Positions 12,677 through 21,899 of a stretch of 64,000 nt of DNA are shown piece by piece. Source of the DNA: Sipunculus nudus (lineage: Eukaryota > Annelida > Sipuncula > Golfingiida > Sipunculidae); contig CM049316.1 in NCBI GenBank assembly GCA_026874595.1, positions 24,699,839-24,763,838 of the forward strand, read 5' to 3'. The translations under genes and the position numbers were made by a program. How positions within the stretch are numbered: the stretch's first letter is position 1; each line of letters opens with the position of its first letter. The notes below the pieces were generated by a model. The model was not told where the DNA came from. It made no database searches and worked only from the letters and a program-made list of their open reading frames with translations.

Positions 12677-12817
12677 CTTACTTCGTTTTATAAGAATGTT
12701 TTCACTGAATAACAGCAAGTTTAAGTAGATGACACAATGGCTCTTAAGCTTAAACTTTGTGTCATCTACTTAAACTCGCTGTTATTCAGAGAAAACATTC
12801 TTAAAAAACGAAGTAAG
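12677..12817. repeat. Long near-perfect hairpin (61-bp arms)
   Basis: Left arm 12677-12737 and right arm 12757-12817 are near-perfect reverse complements (few mismatches), beginning CTTACTTCGTTTT and ending AAAACGAAGTAAG. The 19-nt loop itself contains the palindrome TTAAGCTTAA. No ORF. It could be a fold-back MITE or a small-RNA hairpin precursor. Confidence 0.9.
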
Positions 12818-13020
12818 AAGTTTAAATATGCAAAGTAGGTTAGGGTATTCATTAAGATTAAACCAACTTTAGATAACAGCATTATAAATTATCAATTTTA
12901 ATTGGTAGGCTCGGCGATCATTCAAAACATTTTATATTCCATTGCCTTACATTCGATTTGCGGGTGCCTCACAGGCGCCGCCTGTTGGCTATTAAAGAAA
13001 CTAACAGAGCTTCACCAATG

Positions 13021-13365
13021 GCGATGTAATTTGACCTATCCCTCCGGTGAATTTGATGTAAAAAGGGCACGCACGTATCCTAAAAGCAGGTTAGACAGAT
13101 CTTTGCCAAATTTCCTTTTAATCAATAAATCCAATATCTTTTATGTGTCCCGGTCTTCAATTACATAGATCGAAAAGAAACGCCTTGTTCCTTGGTGATG
13201 TCATTTGACCGTTCCTTTCAGTGACTTTGATGAAAAAAAGAGCACGCACGTATCCTTAGGCAGGTTAGACTGATCTTTGCCAATTATGCTCAGCAATAAT
13301 CCAGTATCTTTTATTTCCCGGTCGTCAATTACGAAAATCGAAAAGAAACACCGTGTTCCTCGGGT
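13021..13365 (+). repeat. 174-bp tandem duplication
   Basis: Two units starting G(C/T)GATGT(A/C)ATTTGACC at 13021 and 13195. Shared blocks include GCACGCACGTATCCT, CAGGTTAGAC and ATCGAAAAGAAAC. A decayed third start (GGTAAAATGG) follows at about 13364. Confidence 0.85.
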
Positions 13366-13497
13366 AAAATGGCATTAAGTTAGTCCTTTAACTGTTGTAC
13401 AAACTTGCCGCCAGAACCTTGTCCGCATTTCCGAATGTTCGTTTTTACGAAAAAACGCTTGTTCTTCGACGCGTTCGGAAAAACGGCGCTCTACTGT

Positions 13498-13505
13498 ATA
13501 TATAC

Positions 13506-13545
<40 letters not shown>
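13498..13545. repeat. (TA)n(TG)n compound microsatellite
   Basis: TATATACATATATATATA followed by about 14 TG units. Confidence 0.95.
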
Positions 13546-13549
13546 TAGC

Positions 13550-13735
13550 ACTGATCTGTAGCACTGCGAACACCCAGGGCTGTTAAGGTCAAACTGATTC
13601 ATGCATTTGCTTGAATCAAATTGTTATACCATTGTACTTTGTGTGCTGGAACTGTAACATAATATAAAGGTTTGGTAATCTGAAATCAATTTCAGATTAC
13701 CCCCCCCCCCCGATGATATAAAGAGGGGTTTAAAT
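13550..13735 (+). repeat. Dispersed repeat R1, copy 2, with palindrome
   Basis: Shares CACTGCGAACA(C/T)CCAGGGCTG and the AAACTGATTCAT block with 16380-16505. At 13674-13701 a 13-bp perfect inverted repeat (GGTAATCTGAAAT, two-base spacer, its complement) is followed by a poly-C run. Confidence 0.75.
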
Positions 13736-14580
13736 GGTGTTTTCACGAGGGCACAGGAACGCATTCGTATTTAAGTCTCCAAACATTCGGCAAACATGCG
13801 AGGGGGTTAGGAAACGTCGACAATCGTTCGCAGGAGTCACATTTTGTTCGGGCGGGAATTTTCAGAATAGTTTGAAATTTCTTGCGAACGTTTCCCGCTT
13901 CTTGGTCTTGATTTGTTCATGCTTTCTTCTCGAAAATGTCATATGCGCACGACATTCTCCCGACGTTCGTGATGTTCGCAAAATCATCGTGAAACCGTAA
14001 ACAGATTCCGACAGTTTGGAGAATTTCTCGCGAAAGCAGCGAAGTTCGTCCAATCATTACCATTAAGTGACTTATTCACGAACTGATCGCGAACTTCTTG
14101 AGAACAGATGACGTCGCAAAGAAGCAAACACGAACATTTCACGTCGGTCATAAGATAATATTGAAAGCTTAATATTAAAAGCTTCCTCTTCATACATGCT
14201 TGGCCAGTCAGGTCTGAGAGTTTGTTGGTGTATATTCTGAGCAAGGACTGATGCTGGCAATGCACTTCAATGCTTTTCATGGCATTTATACACTGCCCAA
14301 GTGTCGGTCGGAACTCGGGTCGCAAGATAATCGCGCGACATATGTACAAATGTCGCACGAATGTCGCAGGATGTTCATTTTTCGCGAAATATGCTTAAAA
14401 AGTTTGCATGTGTCGCGAAATGTCCGCACGAATGTTGCCGGATATTCGTTGGACATTCCTGTTGTTTGCATTTTAGTCGCATGTTTTTCGTGTACACTGA
14501 AAACGTAGGGGTGTTGAATCTCCCAATTATGACCCCCCAACTGGGAGTCGGAGGGTGGAAATGGCTATGGTTGTCATAGC
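13736..14580. other. CpG-rich non-coding block
   Basis: Rich in TTCGCG, TCGCGA, AATGTCGCA-type words on both strands, in sharp contrast to its AT-rich surroundings. The overlapping short open frames on both strands reflect the scarcity of TAA/TAG here rather than genes. A similar CpG-rich run abuts the palindrome at 16060-16160, so both may be parts of one decayed transposon. Confidence 0.45.
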
Positions 14581-15134
14581 ACAACACTGAACTGCTTCAA
14601 GTGAGTGCATGCTCACCCTCCCTGAAGTGTCAGGCCTTGAGCAGCTCCCTGGCAGCACGACAGCTAGCTTGGGCAAGGGCGCACGCTGACCACGCGTGAG
14701 CCGGGCCGGATGCGAGATACCTCACAGACTGCATGGGCCGGAACTAGGTCACGGGTGTATGTCTTATTCGGTAAGCTGAATTTTGTATAGTAGGGGGTCC
14801 TATGTATTATGATATATCTGTATATAAACTATACTATAGATGGCTAATTTTGTGGCTACAACAGGTTCTGTTAACTACAAATAATGTAACCAAGTACCCC
14901 AAAATACACCTATTAATAAAGCTAAATGTATGTACATCGAAAACTATCAAAACGTGGTGTAATGTGTACTCCTAAATCCTTACAGTGTGATTGTAACATA
15001 AAACAGCAGGTTCAGTACACACATATATATATGAATATTATGTGTAAGGGTTAATTTTCATATATAATATAAATTTACATTCCCAAGGGTCATGGTCATC
15101 TGTGAAGTAAATGTATTTTTCAAATATTTTGTAG

Positions 15135-15210
15135 ATTCTGTTCCTGGACCAATGAGCCTGGAGAAGGAGAATACAGCTAGTAGACATTGGGGAATCGCCC
15201 AACCTGCCAG
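15135..15210 (+). CDS. Candidate internal exon, unknown gene
   Basis: TTTTGTAG/ATTCTG at the left and CCAG/GTAACT at the right bound 76 bp with one open frame reading SVPGPMSLEKENTASRHWGI then AQPA. Splice sites are good and composition is richer in GC than the flanks. No domain is recognised and no partner exon was found, so it may be a remnant of a mobile element. Confidence 0.3.
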
Positions 15211-15244
15211 GTAACTATAAATTAATTTTTCCTAACATGTTGTG

Positions 15245-15248
<4 letters not shown>

Positions 15249-15302
<54 letters not shown>
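15249..15302. repeat. (AT)n microsatellite
   Basis: About 26 AT units. Confidence 0.97.
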
Positions 15303-15306
<4 letters not shown>

Positions 15307-15554
15307 GGTAGTGTTACCCTCCGATGTAAAGTGCTCTATGGCCTACAGACTAGGCCAGAGCGGTATAACTCTGAAGAAAAACAACACTGTTAATTCACAA
15401 CAGTCTGTGTCACGGGATGCGACCCGATCATCAGGTGAATGTGGTTAGAATGAAGCTAACAGCGTGGTTTGAAAAGCCGAGACTTTACGAGATTACGAGA
15501 TTATGCTTTGTGCGATTCGAGGCTGGGGGGGGGGCATGTGAAAGACTGACACTG

Positions 15555-15584
15555 ATCCTATTGTCCTTGGGTGCACAATAGGAT
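15555..15584. repeat. Short perfect inverted repeat
   Basis: ATCCTATTGT, ten-base loop, ACAATAGGAT. Stem is perfect; function unknown. Confidence 0.7.
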
Positions 15585-16175
15585 TGGTCGGGGTACACGT
15601 GCGATATGTTCATATATCGCTATATGATCGTCACGAGGGTAGCCGTGAACCCAACCTTTGAGTGGCAAACTACTTGCCAGAGAGGAAGCCGAGGTGGATG
15701 ACGATACAACAAAGCTCCACATTAACTATTTATGTGAACACTGAAATACACTCAGACAGAACCCTGTCAACATTGTAAGAAATAATCAGTCGTAAAACTG
15801 TTGCAGAAAAATACACGTATCACATGTTACACGACAACTTGGTCTTAATAAATATACGTTCTACTTGAAAATGTCTGTTATCATTATTATGTATATATAT
15901 ATATATATATATATATAGAGAATACGGATGAACCTGACAGGCCCATGACAACCCATAGGTTGTCACACCAAACATTTGACAACCCTTTCGATATTTTGAC
16001 AACCTGGGTTGTTGTTTTAGGTACACCCTTTTGACTACCCTTAAGTTATGTTCGGCAACGTTACACACGACATTCGCAGAAACGTTGTAAGAACTTCCGT
16101 ATGTTGGACTTTGCCATTTTTTCGACATTCGCGTCATTCGCGAATCGTTCGCGTGCCCCATGAATACCCCCTCTA

Positions 16176-16240
16176 AATATGAAATCAATTTCAGATTACC
16201 CCCACCCCCGGTAATATAAAGAGGGGGTAATATAAAATCA
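16176..16240 (+). repeat. Palindrome-associated repeat, half copy
   Basis: Contains AAATCAATTTCAGATTACCC and TATAAAGAGGGGGTAAT, matching 13682-13730. Next to CpG-rich sequence on its left, mirroring the 13.7-kb locus. Confidence 0.6.
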
Positions 16241-16318
16241 CTATGCATGTTAAGTAATTTTTGTGCAATTAGAATACGAAGCCAGGAATGCGTGTATTAT
16301 TTAGATACACACACCCAT

Positions 16319-16322
<4 letters not shown>

Positions 16323-16371
<49 letters not shown>
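16323..16371. repeat. (AT)n microsatellite
   Basis: About 24 AT units. Confidence 0.97.
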
Positions 16372-16373
<2 letters not shown>

Positions 16374-16379
16374 TATAAT

Positions 16380-16505
16380 ATATATATAAGCACTGAGCTG
16401 TGGCACTGCGAACATCCAGGGCTGTTAAGGACAAACTGATTCATTTCATTTGTTTGAATTAAATTGCTATACCATTGTGCTTTATGTGCGGGAACTGTGA
16501 ACTGT
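16380..16505 (+). repeat. Dispersed repeat R1, copy 3
   Basis: Matches 13550-13660 over about 120 bp, including GCACTGCGAACA, CCAGGGCTGTTAAGG and TATACCATTGTGCTTTATGTG-like sequence. Like copy 2 it sits immediately after an AT/TG microsatellite. Confidence 0.75.
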
Positions 16506-16649
16506 AGGCCAGAAGCAGCTACTCCTGTATTGTACATGTACTGACAAACATGGCAACCAAGCACGAGGTCAACCAATACCTGATCACACACACACACGCC
16601 AATTAAAATGCAACACAAAAATCCAAATATGTTGTACGTCAAATGGTAT

Positions 16650-16655
16650 TTTATT
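16650..16655 (-). terminator. Candidate polyadenylation signal of the SLC7-type gene
   Basis: AATAAA on the minus strand, about 940 bp after the transporter stop codon. I saw no other AATAAA on this strand between it and the stop codon. The stretch 16656-17590 has no ORF or recognised repeat, as expected of a 3' UTR, and a dispersed repeat (16380-16505) lies just beyond. Inference from position and hexamer only. Confidence 0.35.
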
Positions 16656-17590
16656 TAAGAACGGAAAATTAGATTTCTCTAACGTGCAGCTTCTCCTAAC
16701 AGGAACAACTTTTGGGTGAAACGCGTAACTTCACCTGAAACAAAGTATTGTTTGTTAGGCCATTAGTCTTGAAAATGTAGAGCTTTTATCTTACTTTGAC
16801 ATTATCAATATATAGAAGGAAAACTCTATATAACACATATCATAAATGACATTTTTTATAAGTACATTTTTAGTACTCCCTGAGGGAAAGGAATCTGCAC
16901 TGCGACCTTGCATTGCATATGTTCAAAGTAAAAATACCAGAAATATGATCTGTTAAGGCATAATAATTCACCGCGATGGAAACCTCAAATTGTAATATTA
17001 AAATAAAATTATAGTCGATTTATATCATCCTCATATGACGAAGTATTCATAATCTACGGCTGAAATATCAGACATGTTAAGCGTATATTCTCATCAAGCT
17101 AGAACAAGTCTGTCTCACATTGACTAATAACAGTAAACTGTTATGGACATTAGCTTTAGTGTACCATTGAGACATGTCCCCGTGTCAAACAACTTTACTT
17201 ATCGTATAAGGAAATTAAGACACTTCACAACCCGAGGGTAGAGAACCATCATAAAAATCTTGAAATGCTCTTCAAAGCATATATTTATCCCAATCCCAAA
17301 AAGTACCCTCCTTTCATATGTATATAATGTATAATGAGTTTTCATGTTCTTTTAGTTTGGAATACTCTTGAGCAGCATATGTCAATGTATAAAATAAATC
17401 ATATTAGTACATTTATGTGTCTTATGTATATTAAGTCTTAAAAAATGGCCGTTCCGTTTGCAGCGTGCACTGGTGTTTGCAGAAAAATTATTGGATCCCT
17501 TAAACACGAAGCTGAATGACTGTAACTTGCGAAAGGAAATATTAACTCATCACCATGCCAAGGTTGGTATATGATCTGTAAAATTGAAAT
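16656..17590 (-). other. Probable 3' UTR of the SLC7-type gene
   Basis: About 0.93 kb of AT-rich, ORF-poor, apparently single-copy sequence between the transporter stop codon and a downstream AATAAA. No similarity to the repeat families elsewhere in the window was noticed. The transcript end is inferred, not observed. Confidence 0.3.
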
Positions 17591-17767
17591 CTAACCTGAT
17601 AACTTGCTGAGAACTCGACCAGGGTATCTTTGAGTCAGAATGAAAACAGGAATTCCAGAGAGATAGAGACACAGTCCTATTCCGTACGTGACAGGTTTTT
17701 GGAAGATAGCCGTCCCGAAGAGAAACAAAAACACAATAACTGCGAAAATTGGTAAGACTATCGGCAC
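17591..17767 (-). CDS. SLC7-type amino-acid transporter, terminal coding exon
   Basis: Last recognised coding exon of an APC-superfamily (SLC7 light chain) transporter. It follows a CAG acceptor at 17768-17770, starts in phase 0 and reads 58 residues to a TAG at 17591-17593. The first part (VPIVLPIFAVIVFLFLF) is a hydrophobic helix and the second contains YGIGLCLYLSGIPVFIL, matching the family's last transmembrane helix with its LSG(L/I)P motif. The preceding exon ends in PRPIK, so the PRPIK-VP junction falls exactly where family members continue. Family knowledge: these proteins exchange large neutral or cationic amino acids at the plasma membrane as the light subunit bound to an SLC3 heavy chain. 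The tail after the last helix is only about ten residues, shorter than vertebrate relatives. CAG/GTTAG at 17592-17598 could instead be a splice donor to a further exon, which I could not find. Confidence 0.85.
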   Translation of the reverse strand: MPIVLPIFAVIVFLFLFGTAIFQKPVTYGIGLCLYLSGIPVFILTQRYPGRVLSKLSG

Positions 17768-18517
17768 CTGAATATAAAAAGATAGATCTGTTTATTAAAT
17801 GCTAAGAATTAAATTTTAAAAATGTATTTTTGAAATGTTAGGAATGTTGTAAGGAATATATATTAGAAACAATATATATCAATATATATAAATATTTATA
17901 TATATATATGTTTGTGTGTTAAACAAAACAACTAACATATATATTGACGCAAAAACGATTCACTACATAGAGCAAATTTGAAAAATCAATCAATATTTAA
18001 CAAACATTGCTTAAATATACAATACAGTGTTGACTTTTGTGTTGTATAGGAAAAGTAAAGATCAATTCCACAAATGTCAAATAAATTTTATTATATGTGA
18101 TACTCACACAAAAGCTTTAGATATGACGTTTGCAGTTATGTGATCAGTTAAAACATGTGTCCACTGTATTTCATATTTCCAGTCATTTCGATCAAATATT
18201 AGCCAGATGACAACAGTTTTGCTTAATAAAATGTTAATATTATGGAACATTTTAAAAGCATGTGTATAACTGGTTTTGAAATATGCATTAATACTCTAAA
18301 TCTACCGTCCTGAATAAGTAGCCAAAATGTATAAAAAGTATGATCATCTGACAAATGTACGAAAAAGGATAAATGTAGTTTTTTTTATAAAAAAAGTATA
18401 ATGTAAAAAAGTTTGAATCGGCATCACAGACAATAGCAAAATTTAACATTTCGCGAGATCTGTTTTTGCATCTCGTGTATGACTTTTATGATAATCATAA
18501 TGCTCCAATAACTTTAC

Positions 18518-18667
18518 CTTAATTGGTCTCGGAAGGTCTGGCCGTTTCCACCGGAGGTAGGGTACACAGAAAAATACTAACGTCGTACTAAATCGTAATA
18601 CGAAGCTGACGTATTCAATCAGTGCTAGAACGCTGCCCGTGAATATAAATATCACGCTCACTGTAAA
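18518..18667 (-). CDS. SLC7-type amino-acid transporter, internal exon
   Basis: A 150-bp exon of exactly 50 codons in phase 0-0. The acceptor is ttatacag (18668-18669 on the minus strand) and the donor is AAG/GTAAAG at 18517. The translation begins FTVSVIFIFTGSVLALIEYV and ends YLRWKRPDLPRPIK. The LRW-K-PD-PRP-(I/L)K motif is a hallmark of the cytoplasmic loop before the last two helices in y+LAT, LAT and b0,+AT proteins, and the upstream part is a transmembrane helix. The exon joins the neighbours on either side without a frame change. This is the most diagnostic exon of the gene. Which SLC7 subfamily it belongs to cannot be settled from the C-terminal half alone; the motif reads closest to the y+LAT/b0,+AT group. 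Confidence 0.88.
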
Positions 18668-19429
18668 CTGTATAACAGAAAACGAAGCACATCATAGTTC
18701 ACATTGTTTGACATATATATCTTCTACTACAGGATGGCGATTATGGAATTAATGTTAAAAACTCATATCAAGAAAGATATATTCCTTTTTTCTCATCTTC
18801 ACCGATTCATGATACGATATGAATATTCTTAATTCTACGGTGGATCGAATGGACACACAAAGAGAGGATTATTTTAGCGATAATTATCTTCTGCACATGC
18901 CATATATAAAGATAAGTAGAACATTAAGGCCTTCATCTTGGATCTTTAAAGAATGTTTACCCGTGACTTTAGATTATTTTCGCTCGATTTGCTCCGTCTG
19001 TGGAGCGGATATATACGTCACATTGTACTGCCACCTATAATGTACCGGTGCTTCTAAATTTACAAGCGGCGTAGGTATGAATGTAGTTAAGAGAATAATG
19101 TAGTCCTTTCAAATATGTTGGAAAAGAATCAATTAAAGGCATTTTACATAAACATATGTGTTTATTTTGTGGTAGGGACTCCACGGAATAAGTAATATTT
19201 TGTAAGCAGAAAGCGTTCTGTTAGAATGTAACAAATATTGATTTTAACATTTGGTAGTTGAGAAAAGTAGTCCCGGCCCTCCCACACTGCTTAACTGGCC
19301 GAGGCTCGAATAGAAACAACCTCTTACGGAAGGTACAGATACGTTAAGAACTGAAAAGATGCAGCAGCGACGCGACAGGAACAACAGTATGATCTTAAAT
19401 AGGAAATGATGTGCAATGTTGAAGTAAAA

Positions 19430-19745
19430 TAAAAGAGGAAATGATGAAGTAATTATGAAATGATAAATCAAATGAAAGAGGAAATTATGAAGAATTTATG
19501 AAATGATAAACCAAATGAATGAGGACATTATAAAGTAATTGTGAAATGCTGAACAAAAATGAAAGAGAAAATAAAGAAAGAGATATTTGATGATTAAATG
19601 AAAGAGGAAATGAAGTGATTGTGAAATGATGAACCAAACTGGGAGGAAATTTGAAGATATTGTGAAATGATTGGATAAAATGAAAGAGACAATGAAGTGA
19701 TACTAAACTGAGGAACCAAAATCTAAGAGGAAATGATGTATTGAT
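19430..19745 (+). repeat. Purine-rich intronic minisatellite
   Basis: Irregular repeats of about 40-60 bp built from GAAATGA, AAAGAGGAAAT and TGTGAAATGATGAACC-like words, almost free of C on this strand. Lies in the SLC7-type gene intron between the exons at 18667 and 20495. Confidence 0.75.
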
Positions 19746-20494
19746 GAGACCTCTTGGTCTTGTGGAATCCAACTGTGCATATGCAGTTTGTAAAATAAAT
19801 GTGGATCACTCTGAATGTTTATCTCAGTTTGAAAGATTTAATCTTTGTCCAAAGCAGGGGAAGCCACTTTAATTTTTACTACAAACATTCATCGGAAACA
19901 CTATATAAGAATAAAACATCTCGGACATAGCGGGAACCTGAATAAGTGAGAGATATAAGAGACATCTGTTCTTGAATTAGTGCTTTATGCGATAAAAAAA
20001 AATCATTTTGTAAATGCACTCTGAGCCACGGTATATCTCACTGACTGTGCAAATTTCTTTCTTTTACTTTCTTTCACAAGGGCGCTAGTTCCGGAAAACG
20101 TTTACTTTCAATGGTTTGAACGACCTTATATCGATATGCCTTACCAGTGGAACAGTTTATTACAGATTATAGTTTATTTACTGCGGACCTGCTTTCCTAG
20201 TTCCATTTAGGGAATGTCATTCTGTTGACTGCGGACCTATTTCCGTCTAACTAGAGGAAAATATAAAAAATGTTCACAGGGGACTGCCCCTTTAATTATA
20301 ACTTTAAAATTAGGACATAGATCCCTTTATCTCCTCTGTACAATTAAAACATACCACATAAAAATATCATAATTGGCTTGATTATTCCTTACTTAATAAT
20401 ATTAGATTTTCTAGATATTTAGAATTTCTACTTACCTTTTATAATATATGTATAAATCGGCCCTTGACGCAATTTTTTGTTGGATCGTACTCAC

Positions 20495-20591
20495 CATAAG
20501 GAGCAGGGTAACCCATGGTGACCTAAAGCGATGATGTAATAAAGACAGTGATGATGGAAGCAGTCCATCACGGGCTGCAGCAAACGGGATC
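20495..20591 (-). CDS. SLC7-type amino-acid transporter, internal exon
   Basis: A 97-bp exon bounded by TTGCAG (acceptor, 20592-20594) and ATG/GTGAGT (donor). The first base completes the Arg codon opened by the upstream exon; then 32 codons read IPFAAARDGLLPSSLSLL and end SPWVTLLLM. The segment AAARDG-LP aligns with the conserved (S/G)REGH-LP stretch of SLC7 light chains, where the (A/S)R-x-G loop follows the substrate-binding helix region. His and Arg replace parts of the more usual sequence, so it is a divergent member. The following intron (18668-20494, 1827 bp) contains the purine-rich minisatellite; the preceding one (20592-21213) holds the SINE and an (AT)n tract. Confidence 0.85.
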
Positions 20592-20739
20592 CTGCAATAC
20601 ACAATTACAGTGTTTATCTAAATGTGTCTGAGGATGTAACACAGCAGTATTAATATTTTATCTATTTTTAAGGAACGGTCCATGGCCTGTTGGTGGCACT
20701 GTTTATTAAATGAGAATGAAACAAACTATACAATAAGAA

Positions 20740-20948
20740 TATTATTATTGCTGTTTTATTATTATACGGTTTTATATGTCCATAGGTATACTCCAGAAAT
20801 CATAACTTGTCGCTAGGACATAAGAGTTAAATTCTGAATTTCTATAAAGATATTTCGTCACTATGACATTCAGGTACCAGCGGGGCTCGAACTGGGGACC
20901 TTCCGCTCGGAAGTCCTATGCCTTAACCACTAGGCTACGTCCTACCCT
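20740..20948 (-). mobile_element. tRNA-derived SINE (minus orientation)
   Basis: On the minus strand the head carries a pol III box A (TAGCCTAGTGGTT, 20937-20925) and box B (GTTCGAGCCC, 20892-20883) at normal tRNA spacing. A tRNA-unrelated body and an (AAT)n-type tail (to about 20740) follow, as in SINEs. The anticodon arm is not a clean tRNA fold, so this is not a functional tRNA gene. It sits in an SLC7-type gene intron. Confidence 0.75.
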
Positions 20949-21099
20949 CATTTTTTTCTTTCAATTTGGAAAAAGGGTTTTTTTATCCGATATTTATTGC
21001 TTTGATACATATTTAAGCACACTTGGTTAATACATTAACAGAGGGCCTCCCCTTTAATTAAAAAAATGGAAGCGATTGTATACATTAGAGGTAAAATAC

Positions 21100-21102
<3 letters not shown>

Positions 21103-21152
<50 letters not shown>
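21103..21152. repeat. (AT)n microsatellite in intron
   Basis: About 25 AT units, about 60 bp downstream of an SLC7-type exon donor site. Confidence 0.97.
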
Positions 21153-21156
<4 letters not shown>

Positions 21157-21213
21157 CGTATATACATGTATATATCAAATCCACGATTCAAGATGAATAT
21201 GCAGTGTACCCAC

Positions 21214-21317
21214 CGAGCTGATGATAAAATAAACACATTTAGTGAACCGATGGTAGACATGGCAACTAATACCGGCACAGCAGGCGCCAACGGCCCAAGA
21301 GCTTTCTTGGAAAATGT
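21214..21317 (-). CDS. SLC7-type amino-acid transporter, most upstream exon found
   Basis: A 104-bp exon (34 codons plus two bases) with acceptor attgcag at 21318-21320 and donor CTCG/GTGGGT. It reads TFSKKALGPLAPAVPVLVAM, then STIGSLNVFILSSA and the first two bases of Arg. This corresponds to the family segment TF...G..A..VP..VA(L/M)S..G..N......SR, a helix pair lining the transport path; the STIGSLN stretch matches the S-(T/C)-(F/I)-G-x-x-N motif of LAT proteins. Splicing to the 20591 exon regenerates an Arg codon (CG+G), strong evidence for a real junction. Exons for the N-terminal two thirds (including the W-YDGW-type motif) should lie further right on this strand. I did not recognise them in the window, so they may be beyond it or hidden in the repeats. 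Confidence 0.87.
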
Positions 21318-21899
21318 CTGCAATTATTCAGAAGAACATAATAATTTTCTTTCTTGAGAGGGTGTTAAAATGACCAGTAAAGCCTGGTGCATTCAGATAT
21401 ATATGTATGTCTATTATACAGTAGACTGGACATGTAAATCAATATAACATTTAGATCAGAACATGTAATGTGTAAAGACCCACCGAACGGATTAATTAAC
21501 GTTGGTTGTTGAACATACACCTGGTTCCTTATATACTTCTTACTTCATGACATGTTTAAGTAGAGGCGTAACCAGGGGTGCAGCAGAGGGTTGAGACCCC
21601 CCCCCCCCCCACCCTATTCTGACTCTGCACGGACAAACTGCCAGACGCTAGAAAATTATAGTGTGATAATGATTTTCAAAATTAGAAAATATCAGTCAAG
21701 TGTTTCAAAACGTCAGTTCTCTTTCATCTGCAATAATGTATGCAAAGAGGTGTATCCCGTTGAAGCTATATTTTTATCTGTTATGAGATAACTCAGGAAC
21801 TTAAGATAAGGAATCATGTATCGCAAACTAACGATTAATGTTGATTGTTATATACACAGCCATATTCATACTGATATGCGTGTGGACTAAGATCCCTGC

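Noticed and set aside
13984-14587. Overlapping open frames on both strands as genes
   Set aside because: They arise in a CpG-rich stretch poor in stop codons, show no domain and overlap antisense to each other.
20883-20948. Functional tRNA gene
   Set aside because: Boxes A and B are good, but the anticodon arm and acceptor stem do not pair and a SINE-like tail follows.
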